Notes under the pieces: generated by a model
The model's database searches: none
What the model saw: the letters and a program-made list of their open reading frames with translations, nothing else
What the model was told of the DNA's origin: nothing
Source: Shewanella sp. KT0246
Lineage (GTDB): Bacteria > Pseudomonadota > Gammaproteobacteria > Enterobacterales > Shewanellaceae
DNA: 64,000 nt
NCBI RefSeq assembly: GCF_019654955.1
Contig: NZ_BPEV01000026.1
Span: 1 to 64,000 of the forward strand
Reading direction: 5' to 3'
In this document: piece by piece, positions 19,010 through 29,136 of the stretch
Layout of the letters: each line of letters starts with the position of its first letter
How positions within the stretch are numbered: the stretch's first letter is position 1
Position numbers and translations under genes: made by a program

Positions 19010-21174
19010 TGTTTAATATCCCCATTGGTCTTCGCGCCAAAGTTGTTATCTTATCTTTATTCCTACTTTGCTTGCCTTGGCTGGGGTATGAGTACGTGTG
19101 GGAAATGGAAAAATACCTACGTCATGGTCAAGAAAAAACCCTTGAGGGTACCACACAAGCATTAGCAACAGCATTGCATGAACGACCTAAACTATTTAAT
19201 CATCAAGCGAGCTTTTTAAGCCAAGTAGAAAAAGGCCGCGACTTATATGCCTATCCATTATCAGGCCCCATTCAATTAGATGGGAAATTGATTGATTGGC
19301 AGCAGTATCAGCACCGTGTGATTAATTACTCCAGTGAGCATGTGATTTTTAATCGTGATGAAAACCAACCTGTTGATATTAATTTTACCCATATGGTGGG
19401 TAAATATGGCGGTTACTTATATGGTTTTTTTGAGGTGCACGATAAGCAGCTTGTGTATCGCAGTAAAAACAGTCTGCGTGTGGATAAAAACGATCACTTA
19501 ATCATTGCGACTCAAGCGCCTGATGGACTGTTTAAACGCTATATTGTGGCTAATATGCAAGATGGTTGGTTAAGCGCATTTGAATTGCCGCAAGACCCCA
19601 CTCTCTCGATGCCCGTCACTCCAGAAATCCGCATACAAGGCCAATGGGTAGCGACTAAAGATGGCTATAATATCGAATTCAGAATGCCGCTATCTATGGT
19701 GGGCAGTAAGCTTGGTTTTGCAATTTATAACGTGGATGATGTTAAAACTCGCACAGTGAACACCATTATTGGCACATCGGCAATCGACTCTGTCGATCAT
19801 TTAGGTACAGTCTTGGTGCCCTCTCCAGAAATTGAAAATATCATCAAAGGCATGAGCCACAATAGCTCACGTATTTGGGTGGTGGATAATCACGGTCGTG
19901 TATTAGCTAAGTCTGGAGACATTCGTGCCAGTAATAACGTTTGGTCATCAAGCTTAACTGAAACAGAAAATCGTAGCGCGTGGAGTCAATTTAAAAGCGA
20001 TCATCTATTGCCTTTGTACTATAAGATTTTAACTAAACCACCGCAGGACTTTGTTGACTCTTTACAAGACTCAACTGAACTTAGTGGCAGCCATATCCAA
20101 CAAGCGCTAGATGGTAAACGCGGCTCAACTTGGCGATTAACTCCAGATAACAAAGCGGTAGTATTAGCCGCGGCCAGTCCTATTTGGATTGACGACAAAG
20201 TCATGGGTGCGGTAATTGCAGAAGAAACCACTCATGGCATTCGTACCTTACGAAATCGCGCATTAGAAAAACTCTTTAATGTCATTTTAACCATCATGAG
20301 TATGGGCACACTTGCATTGTTTATCTTCGCATCGAGTATTTCTAGCCGTATCCGTAAATTACGCGATCAATCAGAACAAGCCATCGACAGCCAAGGTCGG
20401 GTAAAGCAACAAATTGTGCCTTCTAAAACTCGTGATGAAATTGGCGACCTATCTCGAAGCTTTGCCAGCATTGTTGGTAGACTGGGGCAATATACACATT
20501 ATCTTGAAAATATGTCGTCACGCTTGTCTCACGAACTAAGAACGCCTGTTGCAGTAGTGCGCTCATCACTTGAGCATTTAAGTTTGCAAACCCTTGAGCC
20601 TGCTAGCGAAAAGTATGTCGCTCGCGCACAAGAAGGCGTCAGTCGTTTGCATCTCATTTTAAATAATCTAAGTGAAGCCACTCGTCTAGAGGCCAGTTTA
20701 TCACACGTTGAACAAAGCGATTTTTCACTGCAACAAGTGGTCAGTGGCTGCATGCAGGGCTATCAATATACTTACCCTGACAATGAGTTTGCCGTAGACA
20801 TTGACGATAACTCAATGTCGATGCACGGCGTACCTGAGTACATTGCCCAACTAATGGATAAACTAATCAATAATGCTATTGAGTTTAGCACTGAAGATCC
20901 CATTGAAGTGTCACTGAAACTCACAGGCAAAACAGCTAAATTAACCGTTAAAAATCGCGGACCACTGCTACCTTTTGATATGAGTGAACAAATTTTTGAA
21001 TCCATGGTGTCTATCAGACCCCAAGGTGTACAGGCAAAACCCCATTTGGGATTAGGTTTGTATATCGCAAGATTAATCACTGAGTTTCATCAAGGCAGTA
21101 TTCGAGCGCAGAACTTAACTGACGATTCAGGCGTCGAGTTTTATTTAGAGTTTCCAGTAACAGAATCAAAATAA
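19009..21174 (+). CDS. pdsS: Dedicated sortase system sensor histidine kinase PdsS
   Basis: Membrane sensor kinase of 721 residues that should phosphorylate PdsR. TM1 is ~12-27. A large periplasmic domain (~30-420) begins with a segment resembling a CBM9-like carbohydrate-binding fold (LDGKLIDWQQY near 90). TM2 is ~425-445. A HAMP linker (~445-495), a dimerisation helix with H508 in SHELRTP, and an ATPase domain (~610-718) with LGLGLYIA follow. It is translationally coupled to pdsR. The putative carbohydrate-binding sensor suggests detection of an envelope glycan; this is inference. Confidence 0.92.
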   Translation: MFNIPIGLRAKVVILSLFLLCLPWLGYEYVWEMEKYLRHGQEKTLEGTTQALATALHERPKLFNHQASFLSQVEKGRDLYAYPLSGPIQLDGKLIDWQQYQHRVINYSSEHVIFNRDENQPVDINFTHMVGKYGGYLYGFFEVHDKQLVYRSKNSLRVDKNDHLIIATQAPDGLFKRYIVANMQDGWLSAFELPQDPTLSMPVTPEIRIQGQWVATKDGYNIEFRMPLSMVGSKLGFAIYNVDDVKTRTVNTIIGTSAIDSVDHLGTVLVPSPEIENIIKGMSHNSSRIWVVDNHGRVLAKSGDIRASNNVWSSSLTETENRSAWSQFKSDHLLPLYYKILTKPPQDFVDSLQDSTELSGSHIQQALDGKRGSTWRLTPDNKAVVLAAASPIWIDDKVMGAVIAEETTHGIRTLRNRALEKLFNVILTIMSMGTLALFIFASSISSRIRKLRDQSEQAIDSQGRVKQQIVPSKTRDEIGDLSRSFASIVGRLGQYTHYLENMSSRLSHELRTPVAVVRSSLEHLSLQTLEPASEKYVARAQEGVSRLHLILNNLSEATRLEASLSHVEQSDFSLQQVVSGCMQGYQYTYPDNEFAVDIDDNSMSMHGVPEYIAQLMDKLINNAIEFSTEDPIEVSLKLTGKTAKLTVKNRGPLLPFDMSEQIFESMVSIRPQGVQAKPHLGLGLYIARLITEFHQGSIRAQNLTDDSGVEFYLEFPVTESK

Positions 21175-21272
21175 GCATTATTATCATCCTAGCGCTTTAT
21201 TATGGCCGTATAGATGGTAGGATGGCCAAATAAAATGAATAACATCACCTTGCATTAATTGGGAATGAATTT

Positions 21273-22466
21273 ATGAGTCATCAACAAGACAAACTCGCAA
21301 CGCAAATTGTCAGTGTGGGTAGAGAGAAAAAATACTCTAAAGGTATTATCAATCCGCCAGTATATCGCGCATCTACTGTTGTTTTCGACACCATGGATGA
21401 CATGCGCTTTGCCATTAAAAACAAAACCAATGGTGAAATGTTTTATGGACGTCGTGGCACCCCGACTCATTTTTCTTTTCAACAAGCGATTAGCGAATTA
21501 GAAGGTGGTGCAGGTACAGCCCTCTATCCATCTGGCGCTGGTGCTATAAGTGGCGCCTTACTGTCATTTTTGAAAAGTGGCGACCATTTACTAATGGTCG
21601 ATAGCGCCTATGAGCCAACCCGTGATTTATGTAATAAATTACTAGCTGGTTTTGGCATTGAAACCACCTACTACGATCCGCTGATTGGTGAAGGTATTAA
21701 AGACTTAATTCAGCCAAATACCAAAGTTTTATTCTTAGAATCGCCTGGGTCTATTACTATGGAAATTCAAGATGTGCCAACATTAAGCCGTATTGCACAT
21801 GAACACGATGTAGTAGTAATGCTCGATAACACATGGGCTTCACCCATCAATTCACGTCCATTTGAAATGGGCGTCGACATTTCGATTCAAGCAGCGACCA
21901 AATACATTGTCGGCCACTCTGATGTGATGATGGGCACAGCCACAGCCAATGAAGCACACTGGGAGCAATTGCGTGAAAACAGTTACATCATGGGTCAAAC
22001 TACCTCACCTGACGATGTATATCTTGCTGCACGCGGGTTACGTACATTAGGCGTGCGCATGGCCCAACATGATAAAAATGCCCTTAAAGTCGCTAATTGG
22101 TTAGCTAGTCGACCTGAAGTCGATCATTTGCGACACCCTGCTTTCGAAACTTGTCCTGGTCATGAGTTTTATCAGCGCGACTTTAGTGGCGGCAATGGTT
22201 TGTTTTCATTTGTACTAAAACAAGGCAACTTAGCTTCTGTCACTGCTTTTGTGGAAAACATGCGCCACTTTAAAATGGGCTTTTCGTGGGGCGGATATGA
22301 AAGCTTAATTCTTGGTGTATTCGGAATTGATAGGCTTCGCACAGCAACCCAATGGGATACCAGCAAACCGCTCATTAGACTTCACATCGGTTTAGAAGAT
22401 CCTGATGATTTGATTGCTGATTTAACTGCCGCATTTGAACGCTTTAATAACGTTATTGGAAAATAA
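21273..22466 (+). CDS. metC: Cystathionine beta-lyase
   Basis: PLP enzyme of the Cys/Met family that cleaves cystathionine to homocysteine, pyruvate and ammonia. The PLP lysine is K210 in AATKYIVGHSD, the same position as in E. coli MetC. The phosphate-binding region PSGAGAIS (~86-93) and the FSWGGYESL motif near the C-terminus are typical of MetC rather than MetB. The length is 397 residues. It is a single gene with a terminator. No MetJ-type operator repeats were noticed upstream. Confidence 0.93.
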   Translation: MSHQQDKLATQIVSVGREKKYSKGIINPPVYRASTVVFDTMDDMRFAIKNKTNGEMFYGRRGTPTHFSFQQAISELEGGAGTALYPSGAGAISGALLSFLKSGDHLLMVDSAYEPTRDLCNKLLAGFGIETTYYDPLIGEGIKDLIQPNTKVLFLESPGSITMEIQDVPTLSRIAHEHDVVVMLDNTWASPINSRPFEMGVDISIQAATKYIVGHSDVMMGTATANEAHWEQLRENSYIMGQTTSPDDVYLAARGLRTLGVRMAQHDKNALKVANWLASRPEVDHLRHPAFETCPGHEFYQRDFSGGNGLFSFVLKQGNLASVTAFVENMRHFKMGFSWGGYESLILGVFGIDRLRTATQWDTSKPLIRLHIGLEDPDDLIADLTAAFERFNNVIGK

Positions 22467-22490
22467 CGTTTAAATTTACGCGGCTTAAAT

Positions 22491-22521
22491 AAAGGGCCTT
22501 CTCATAGAGAAAGCCCTTTTT
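22491..22521 (+). terminator. Rho-independent terminator of metC
   Basis: AAAGGGC at 22491-22497 pairs with GCCCTTT at 22513-22519, with an imperfect inner stem, followed by T residues. Confidence 0.75.
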
Positions 22522-22580
22522 GCTTTATATGCACTATCACTAACAACACCAATAAACTCTATCTAAAACCCGTTAGCGGA

Positions 22581-23063
22581 TCAGTTCGCGTTTACGATGG
22601 ATTGCAGTACTCTTCGCAGTTCGTCACTGTTGGCTTTCGATAAGCCAATTATCACACTGGGTTTTTGACCTCGAGTTTCAATTTCGACTTTGTCCCAAAT
22701 AATGCCGCTACGATAATTAAAGCCCGCAATCTTATTCCATGGGACTTCATCAGTGTTATTCCATAGCCTAAAAATGCCTGGTGTATTAATCGTAATCTTA
22801 TCTTCATCAGTGACAATTTCTTGGGGTAAAAACCGAAATCTGAATAACAATGATGCCAACACTTCTGAATTAAATGACATAGACAACTGGGTGACATCAA
22901 TACTTATTTGGCTAAAGCGATAATGACAATGCATACAGACTTTAGCCTCTAAAGGTAATGTGCCATGGCAATCAGGGCACACATGGTTAGATAAATATTC
23001 AAGACAATGACCACATTTAAGCGCGCCATCATTTAATTCATTCTGACAAAAAGGACAATCCAT
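22581..23063 (-). CDS. Double zinc-ribbon hypothetical protein
   Basis: 160 residues. The first ~52 hold two zinc ribbons with four CxxC pairs (CPFC, CGHC, CPDC, CMHC). The rest (~60-158) is a small soluble domain with alternating strands (FRLWNNTDEVPW, VEIETRG), possibly PH-like. No transmembrane segment is present. It lies 62 bases after creA on the same strand. I do not recognise a functional family beyond the zinc ribbons. Confidence 0.75.
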   Translation of the reverse strand: MDCPFCQNELNDGALKCGHCLEYLSNHVCPDCHGTLPLEAKVCMHCHYRFSQISIDVTQLSMSFNSEVLASLLFRFRFLPQEIVTDEDKITINTPGIFRLWNNTDEVPWNKIAGFNYRSGIIWDKVEIETRGQKPSVIIGLSKANSDELRRVLQSIVNAN

Positions 23064-23125
23064 GTAGTCACCTTAGCTATTGTTGTTTTTGTTACTATAT
23101 CTAAGTCTTTAATACACCATAAATA

Positions 23126-23626
23126 CTAGTTTGTTGCTTGCACCTGGCTGTAAGCTTTAGTTCCCCATAAAGGCACTGTCGACAGGCTGTGCTTGTAGCT
23201 TCCTGAGGTTTCTTTTGTAGAATAAGAAACATACATTAGTGTTTGGTTTTCTTTATCAAAAATTCGTCTAATTTTCATGGTTTTGAAAAAGATACTTTTT
23301 GATTTTTTGAACACAATTTCGCCCGATGCAGACATATCAATTGCAGCAATCATTTGCGGGGTAATTTCACCGGTTTGACGACATGAAATAGCGGAATCAG
23401 AAGGATCAGAAAAACTTAAATCCGCTTCAATACTCGCTACATGACAAGTCACGCCAGTCACAATCGGGTCTACCATCATATTGAGCTTAATATCTTTAGT
23501 GGTAAACACTCCTAGACTCACTTTACCCACATCATCACTACAGCTCATTGTGAGGAAACTTGTTGCAACAATGAGTAAGGCTGACGATAGTTTTTTATTT
23601 AAAAATATTTTTGATAGAGAAAACAT
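23126..23626 (-). CDS. creA: CreA family lipoprotein
   Basis: 166 residues. It matches the CreA family in the core pattern VGKVSLGVFTTKDI, DPIVTGVTCHVA and SDSAISCRQTGEI, which contains the two conserved cysteines. The N-terminus has a lipoprotein-like signal ending LTMSC (Cys29), so it is probably membrane-anchored in the periplasm; E. coli CreA is instead a plain secreted protein. Its function is unknown in all organisms. It lies 14 bases after yegD and may be co-transcribed with it. Confidence 0.88.
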   Translation of the reverse strand: MFSLSKIFLNKKLSSALLIVATSFLTMSCSDDVGKVSLGVFTTKDIKLNMMVDPIVTGVTCHVASIEADLSFSDPSDSAISCRQTGEITPQMIAAIDMSASGEIVFKKSKSIFFKTMKIRRIFDKENQTLMYVSYSTKETSGSYKHSLSTVPLWGTKAYSQVQATN

Positions 23627-23640
23627 AAAGCGACTTTTCC

Positions 23641-25005
23641 TTAAGAGTTAAATACTTTACCAGCCCAGCGCACTAAGCCACTGGTCACACTGCCAAAGTG
23701 ATCGCCGACCACGATTTCAGCTTGGCTAAATTGATCGGTAATACATTGATGGATAACTGGGCTTTTGGCCGTACCGCCTGTCACATAAACCACATCAGGC
23801 ATAACACCTGCTTCTTCAACTGCTTGCTTCATAATAGTGACTAATTTGGCTACAGGTTGATCCACTGCAGTTTCAAAATCAGTTTGATTTACACCAACTG
23901 CAAATTGAGACTCAATAAATGATAAATCAGCGTCGTACTCAGCTTGAGTTGATAAACCAATTTTCGATTGCTCTGCTTGACGCACAAACTGGTAACTCAT
24001 TTGATGCTGTCTTAATGACTTTAAGCGCGTCAATAACTCAGGTTTTAATGAATCTTTGATTAATTCATCAATTAGCTTCGCCGTAGACAGTGAATTAAAG
24101 TCACGCTGAGCACTAATATCATTCACAGCAACGCCATTCCAAAACGGTTGGCGTGGTACCGTTAAATTGGTTTTTAATTGCGATCCCAAGCCTAAATGAG
24201 GCATAAAGCAGTTCATCGCAACGGCAATGTCTAAGTCATTACCACCCACACGCTGACCACTATGGCCTAACACGTCGTCACTGCGATCGGTTTTATGCTG
24301 TAAATCAGGGCCCATTTTCACCATAGAGCAATCCGTCGTACCACCGCCCACATCCACAACCAATACTGTTTGATTACGGCTCATTGAGGCTTCGAAATCC
24401 ATGGCTGCTGCCATTGGCTCAAATAAAAAGCTTACCTGCTCAAAACCTGCTCGTTTGGCGGCGGTTTCTAAAATCGCTTGGGCTTGTTGATTACTTAATT
24501 CTCCACCAATTCCTTGGAAATTAACTGGTCTGCCGATAACTGCTTGGGTAATGGGTTCGTTAATTAATTTGTTTGCACGGGACATGACCTCTAGCATCAT
24601 TAACGTCACAATATCTTCAAACAAAGCAACTTGCTCTGGGCGGAGACCACTGGCACCAAGAAACGATTTTGGCGACCGGACATAAAAACCTTCATCAGGT
24701 AAATCTAAGTAAGCATCGATGGCTTCTGGGCCTACAAACACCACTTGTTCATCTGGATAAATATCCAAATCATGGCGTACCATTCTTGCGCGGCTTAATT
24801 GCGCTGAGCGTAACTTGCCATATTCAGCTTTAAATTCTGGTGCAATACGTTGATAAACAGCTTCTGCGATTAACTCTCGATCCATTGCATATAAGGTAGA
24901 TGATAAGAAATTACTGTCGCCATTGATCGGAATTAACCTGACTTCACCCTCTTTTTCAATACCAACGGAACAATTTGCACTGCCATAATCAAACCCAATA
25001 AACAT
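23641..25005 (-). CDS. yegD: Hsp70-family chaperone-like protein YegD
   Basis: Actin-fold ATPase of the Hsp70 superfamily, 454 residues, close in length and sequence to E. coli YegD (450). The phosphate-1 loop is MFIGFDYGSANCSVG, with VKSPKSFLGASGL-type, IGRPVNFQG and VVDVGGGTTDCS motifs following. It lacks the Hsp70 peptide-binding C-terminal domain, so it is not a DnaK. The chaperone role is not established. It is the first gene of a yegD-creA pair. Confidence 0.93.
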   Translation of the reverse strand: MFIGFDYGSANCSVGIEKEGEVRLIPINGDSNFLSSTLYAMDRELIAEAVYQRIAPEFKAEYGKLRSAQLSRARMVRHDLDIYPDEQVVFVGPEAIDAYLDLPDEGFYVRSPKSFLGASGLRPEQVALFEDIVTLMMLEVMSRANKLINEPITQAVIGRPVNFQGIGGELSNQQAQAILETAAKRAGFEQVSFLFEPMAAAMDFEASMSRNQTVLVVDVGGGTTDCSMVKMGPDLQHKTDRSDDVLGHSGQRVGGNDLDIAVAMNCFMPHLGLGSQLKTNLTVPRQPFWNGVAVNDISAQRDFNSLSTAKLIDELIKDSLKPELLTRLKSLRQHQMSYQFVRQAEQSKIGLSTQAEYDADLSFIESQFAVGVNQTDFETAVDQPVAKLVTIMKQAVEEAGVMPDVVYVTGGTAKSPVIHQCITDQFSQAEIVVGDHFGSVTSGLVRWAGKVFNS

Positions 25006-25332
25006 TTCTTACCACTCAAAAATTCAAATCAATGCTAAAAATAACACAAGCTTTATATCGGATCTTATAAAGTTTAGTGTTCACTGTTATTTAGCTGACA
25101 ATTTCATCAATTGGTTTAATTTGCTTAATCAATTTGTTGCACTATTGAATTTGCTGAAAACAGTGTTCGCCTCAATAACATCACAAAATTGTCATATTAC
25201 TGCAGTAAAATACCTTTGAACTTTATTCATATTAAACAGTGAATTAGCTATTCCACTCTAGCGTATTATTTTCGCACCATTCGATTATGGCTTTTATGAA
25301 AGTACTACCGTAATGCTTTGCAGGAGCAAAAT
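25006..25332. promoter_or_regulatory. Divergent intergenic region between yegD and ppk1
   Basis: 327 bases without a gene. It must carry promoters for yegD (left) and the ppk1-ppx operon (right). A weak Pho-box-like sequence (TTGTCAT-ATTA-CTGCAGT, 25189-25206) is present but only its first half is convincing. Nothing else stands out. Confidence 0.35.
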
Positions 25333-27459
25333 GTGACTGAATCCCGTCATCTTAAATTCGTTGATAAAGAACTGTCTTGGTTGTCATTTAATGAACGTGT
25401 ATTACAAGAAGCTTATGATGCTTCTGTACCACTCATTGAGCGAGTGAGGTTCTTAGGGATTTTTTCAAGTAACATGGATGAGTTTTTTCAGGTCAGAGTC
25501 GCTGCAGTGAGACGAGCGATACTCGTTTCTGGGATCAGTTCTAAACAGCTTAAATACCAGCAATTAATGACCAAAATTCAGGAAAAAGTATTCGACTTAC
25601 AAGAGAAGTTTGATCAAATTTACCCTGTATTAATGAAAGAGTTAGCTCGCTGTAATATCTTTTTAATTAACGAGACTCAACTGAGTGAGTTTCACAGTGC
25701 TTGGCTTAAGAAGTACTTTAAAAATCAATTGAAGCGTCATATAGCACCCCATATCGTCACCGATGAAAGTGATTTAGTGCAGCACTTAGTTGATGGGACA
25801 ACCTACTTAGTCGCTAGCCTGCAATCGGGCGATAATAAAGAGTACGCTTTGGTGGAAGTGCCCAATAAGAATGTACCGCGATTTTTAGAGCTACCAACTG
25901 AAAAAACATCAAAAATTAAACACTTAATATTGCTAGATAATATTATCCGTCACTGTATTGATGATTTATTTAGACCTTTTTTTGAGTTCGATACCATTCA
26001 AGTTTTCTCAATGAAAATGACCCGAGATGCGGATTACAACATCAGTAATGAGCTTGAACAAACAACACTTGAGCGAATGACAAAAGGGATTAAAAAACGC
26101 TTAAATGCTCAACCAGTAAGACTGGTTTATGACCGCAATATGCCTGAAGATATGTTAGAGATGCTCAAGTCACACTTGCATATCAGCTCTACAGAGTGCC
26201 TTGTGCCGGGCGGTCGATATCATAGCTTCAAAGACTTTATGGACTTCCCTAATCCAAGTCGTAAAAAACTGGTAAACGAGAAGCTTCACCCTATTGATAG
26301 CAGTCAGTTTTTAGCGTTTGACAACAGTTTTGATGCAATTAGGCATAAAGATATTATGCTTAATTACCCATATCATAAGTTTTCTCATTTTACAGAGTTA
26401 GTCAGACAAGCCGCTTACGATCCAGCAGTTAAATTCATTAAAATTAACCTTTATCGAGTGGCGAAGAAAAGCCACATTATGCAGTCACTAATTGATGCCG
26501 TTAAAAATGGTAAACAAGTAACCGCAATCATTGAGCTTAGAGCCCGTTTTGATGAGGAATCAAACATTAACTGGACTCGGCGCTTAGCTGAAGCCGGAGT
26601 GACTGTGCATCATGGTATTCCGAGTTTAAAAGTCCATTCAAAACTATGCCTCATTAGCCGTAAAGAGCATGGTCAAACCCAGTATTATTGCCACATAGGT
26701 TCAGGTAACTTTAACGAAGGAACAGCCCGTTTTTATACTGACTTTTCGTTGTTTACCGCCAATCAAGATATTGCAGGTGAAGTCAAACAAGTCTTTGATT
26801 TAATTGAAAGGCCTTACCGTAAAGACGAATTTAATCATCTCATCGTCTCGCCTTATAACTCGCGAACACGCTTTTTAAGCTTAATCGATGATGAAATTGC
26901 ACAAGCTAAACAAAAAAAGCCTGCCAGTATTCAGCTAAAACTGAATAATCTGGTGGATGACATCATGATTAATAAGTTATACGAAGCCTCAAATGCTGGT
27001 GTAAAAATCACCATGCTTATCCGTGGTATGTGCAGCTTAATCCCCCAAATACCAGGGCAAAGCGACAACATTAAGGTTTATAGTATTATCGATCGTTATT
27101 TAGAGCATTCACGGGTGATGTTGTTCCATGCCGGCGGTGAACAAAAACTGTTTATTGGTTCCTCTGACTGGATGACGCGTAATATTGATGAACGAATTGA
27201 AGTCTCAACCCCAGTATATGATAAGCAGTTAAAACAGATGGTTATTGCTATACTTTCGTTGCAATTTAAAGATAATACTAAGTCTAGGGTGATTAATCAG
27301 CAGCATGATAATCGCTATAACCCTAGAGGAAATAAACGCAAACTTCGTAGCCAAATTGCTATTCATCAATACCTTAATAGCTACGAAAAGAAAGTAAAAA
27401 CTGCATTAGCAGTCAAATATAACAATAAGAACCAAGCAGAATTACCACAAGAGGCTTAA
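25333..27459 (+). CDS. ppk1: Polyphosphate kinase 1
   Basis: Synthesises inorganic polyphosphate from ATP. The N-terminal signature FVDKELSWLSFNERVLQEA and two phospholipase-D-like C-terminal domains are present. With the GTG start at 25333, the catalytic histidines fall at H435 (KVHSKL) and H592 (LEHSRV), the same numbers as in E. coli Ppk. This supports the start, as does GCAGGAG six bases upstream. A TTG at 25318 would add five residues. The length is 708 residues. It is followed at once by ppx. Confidence 0.96.
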   Translation: MTESRHLKFVDKELSWLSFNERVLQEAYDASVPLIERVRFLGIFSSNMDEFFQVRVAAVRRAILVSGISSKQLKYQQLMTKIQEKVFDLQEKFDQIYPVLMKELARCNIFLINETQLSEFHSAWLKKYFKNQLKRHIAPHIVTDESDLVQHLVDGTTYLVASLQSGDNKEYALVEVPNKNVPRFLELPTEKTSKIKHLILLDNIIRHCIDDLFRPFFEFDTIQVFSMKMTRDADYNISNELEQTTLERMTKGIKKRLNAQPVRLVYDRNMPEDMLEMLKSHLHISSTECLVPGGRYHSFKDFMDFPNPSRKKLVNEKLHPIDSSQFLAFDNSFDAIRHKDIMLNYPYHKFSHFTELVRQAAYDPAVKFIKINLYRVAKKSHIMQSLIDAVKNGKQVTAIIELRARFDEESNINWTRRLAEAGVTVHHGIPSLKVHSKLCLISRKEHGQTQYYCHIGSGNFNEGTARFYTDFSLFTANQDIAGEVKQVFDLIERPYRKDEFNHLIVSPYNSRTRFLSLIDDEIAQAKQKKPASIQLKLNNLVDDIMINKLYEASNAGVKITMLIRGMCSLIPQIPGQSDNIKVYSIIDRYLEHSRVMLFHAGGEQKLFIGSSDWMTRNIDERIEVSTPVYDKQLKQMVIAILSLQFKDNTKSRVINQQHDNRYNPRGNKRKLRSQIAIHQYLNSYEKKVKTALAVKYNNKNQAELPQEA

Positions 27460-27460
27460 A

Positions 27461-28975
27461 TTGGCTGATGTTATTGCACAAGACTCACAACATTTTGTCG
27501 CTATCGACATGGGGTCAAATAGTTTTCACTTAGTTATTGCTCGTGAACAAGACGGGCTTTTGCAAGTGTTGCATAAAGAAAAACGCCAAGTGCAGCTAGC
27601 CAAATACCTTGATAATCACAATGTGTTAGCGGAAGTTGCAATCGAAAATGGTGTTCAATGTCTTAAAGACTTTAGTCAGCGTTTTTCAAACTTAGCGAAA
27701 GCCCAAGTCAAAATTGTCGCCACACACACCTTACGGGTAGCCAAAAATCGCCAATCTTTTTTAACTGCAGCCCGCAAAGTGCTGCCCTACCCAATTAATG
27801 TTGTTTCAGGTCATGAAGAAGCGCGGTTAATTTATACCGGTATCGCCCACAGCCAAGTGCTTGAACAAAAAAATATAGTTATCGATATTGGTGGTGGCTC
27901 AACAGAAGTGATTGTGGGTAATGAAAAACGCGCTAAACACTTAGCCAGTTTAAAATGTGGCTGCGTCAGTTATAACAAACGCTTTTTTGTGAATGGACAC
28001 CTAACAAAAGAAGCGTTTAAACAAGCTATTCAAGCTGCAGATAAGCAATTTTCATGCTTAAGCCAAGTTTACTTTAACCAAGATTGGTCACTCGTGTTAG
28101 GGAGTTCAGGCTCAGCAAAAGCTATCACTCTCGCCATCAGTGAAGTGACTGATAATGGCAAAGGTATAACCAGTAAAAACCTTTTAGCGTTAAAGAAACA
28201 CCTCATCAATGTCGGTAGTATCGACAAGCTTGAATTCGAGCAATTAGATGAAAGAAGGATCCCACTTCTAGCTGCAGGTTTGGCAATCTTAATCAGTTTT
28301 TTTCGGCAATTGGGGATTGAACATTTGCAAGCTGCAAAAGGTGCACTTCGCGAAGGAGTCCTCTATGAGCTTGCCAAGATTGAACAACAAGTTGATATTA
28401 GGCAACGCACATTATCGAGTTTGGCTCAGCTGTATCATGCTGATGTTAACCAAGCATCTAAGGTGACTAAAACTGCCTTGACCTTATTTGAGCAAGTCAG
28501 TAATTCATGGCAATTAGCAGATTATCGTTGGTTACTAGAAGGCGCTTGTCAGCTCCACGAAATTGGCATTTCGATTAATTCAAAATCACACCATAAGCAC
28601 GGAAGTTACATTCTCGAAAATAGTGACTTACCGGGTTTTAACCAACAGCAACAGCAAATGTTAGTCTTGCTCGTAGGCAATCATCGAAAAAAACTAAACT
28701 ATTCAGCAATGACAATAGCTGATGAGATTCAGCGCCAAGCTTTTATGCGCTTATTAACCCTTCTGCGTCTCGCAGTATTGTTTAATTTAGGTCGAACATC
28801 CAGCAGCAACCAACAAATAAAGGTTAAAGCGCAACAAGCAGATTTGACGATTAAGTTTTCGCAGTGCAAAGAGCAGGATAAAGAAGCAACTCAACGCAGT
28901 GAGTTATTAATACAAGATTTATATGCCGAACAGAAAAAGTTAGCCACAATAGGGATTAATTTGTGTTTTAAGTAA
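27461..28975 (+). CDS. ppx: Exopolyphosphatase
   Basis: Degrades polyphosphate made by the preceding enzyme. It belongs to the ASKHA/Ppx-GppA family: DMGSNSFHLVIA near residue 16 and IDIGGGSTEV near 140. The C-terminal half (~310-500) contains an HD-like helical domain. The length of 504 residues is normal. The start is TTG, one base after the ppk1 stop and preceded by AGAGG, so the two are translationally coupled. The pair is the classic ppk-ppx operon; ppx ends at a convergent terminator shared with trhO. Confidence 0.95.
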   Translation: MADVIAQDSQHFVAIDMGSNSFHLVIAREQDGLLQVLHKEKRQVQLAKYLDNHNVLAEVAIENGVQCLKDFSQRFSNLAKAQVKIVATHTLRVAKNRQSFLTAARKVLPYPINVVSGHEEARLIYTGIAHSQVLEQKNIVIDIGGGSTEVIVGNEKRAKHLASLKCGCVSYNKRFFVNGHLTKEAFKQAIQAADKQFSCLSQVYFNQDWSLVLGSSGSAKAITLAISEVTDNGKGITSKNLLALKKHLINVGSIDKLEFEQLDERRIPLLAAGLAILISFFRQLGIEHLQAAKGALREGVLYELAKIEQQVDIRQRTLSSLAQLYHADVNQASKVTKTALTLFEQVSNSWQLADYRWLLEGACQLHEIGISINSKSHHKHGSYILENSDLPGFNQQQQQMLVLLVGNHRKKLNYSAMTIADEIQRQAFMRLLTLLRLAVLFNLGRTSSSNQQIKVKAQQADLTIKFSQCKEQDKEATQRSELLIQDLYAEQKKLATIGINLCFK

Positions 28976-28995
28976 GTTGTATTTTAAGTAAGTTG
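28966..28995 (+). repeat. 16-bp tandem duplication at the ppx stop codon
   Basis: TTTTAAGTAAGTTG occurs at 28966-28979 and again at 28982-28995 (period 16). The ppx stop TAA lies in the first copy. It is probably a small slippage duplication. Confidence 0.7.
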
Positions 28996-29020
28996 AGCTT
29001 TAACTCATGAGAACACCCAT

Positions 29021-29057
29021 AAAAAAGTACACGCTATTTTAATAACGTGTACTTTTT
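29021..29057. terminator. Bidirectional terminator between ppx and trhO
   Basis: Stem AAAAGTACACG / CGTGTACTTTT with an 11-13 base loop, A-rich on one side and T-rich on the other, between convergent genes. Confidence 0.85.
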
Positions 29058-29136
29058 AGCTATTTAAGCCTAAATAAAAAACTTTAACTTGGTGATGTTC
29101 CTTATCGAAAACAAACTGATAAAAGTAGAGTTTTAA

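Noticed and set aside
25189..25206. Pho box upstream of ppk1
   Set aside because: Only the first 7-mer fits (6 of 7); the second half matches poorly, so phosphate control is not supported by sequence alone.
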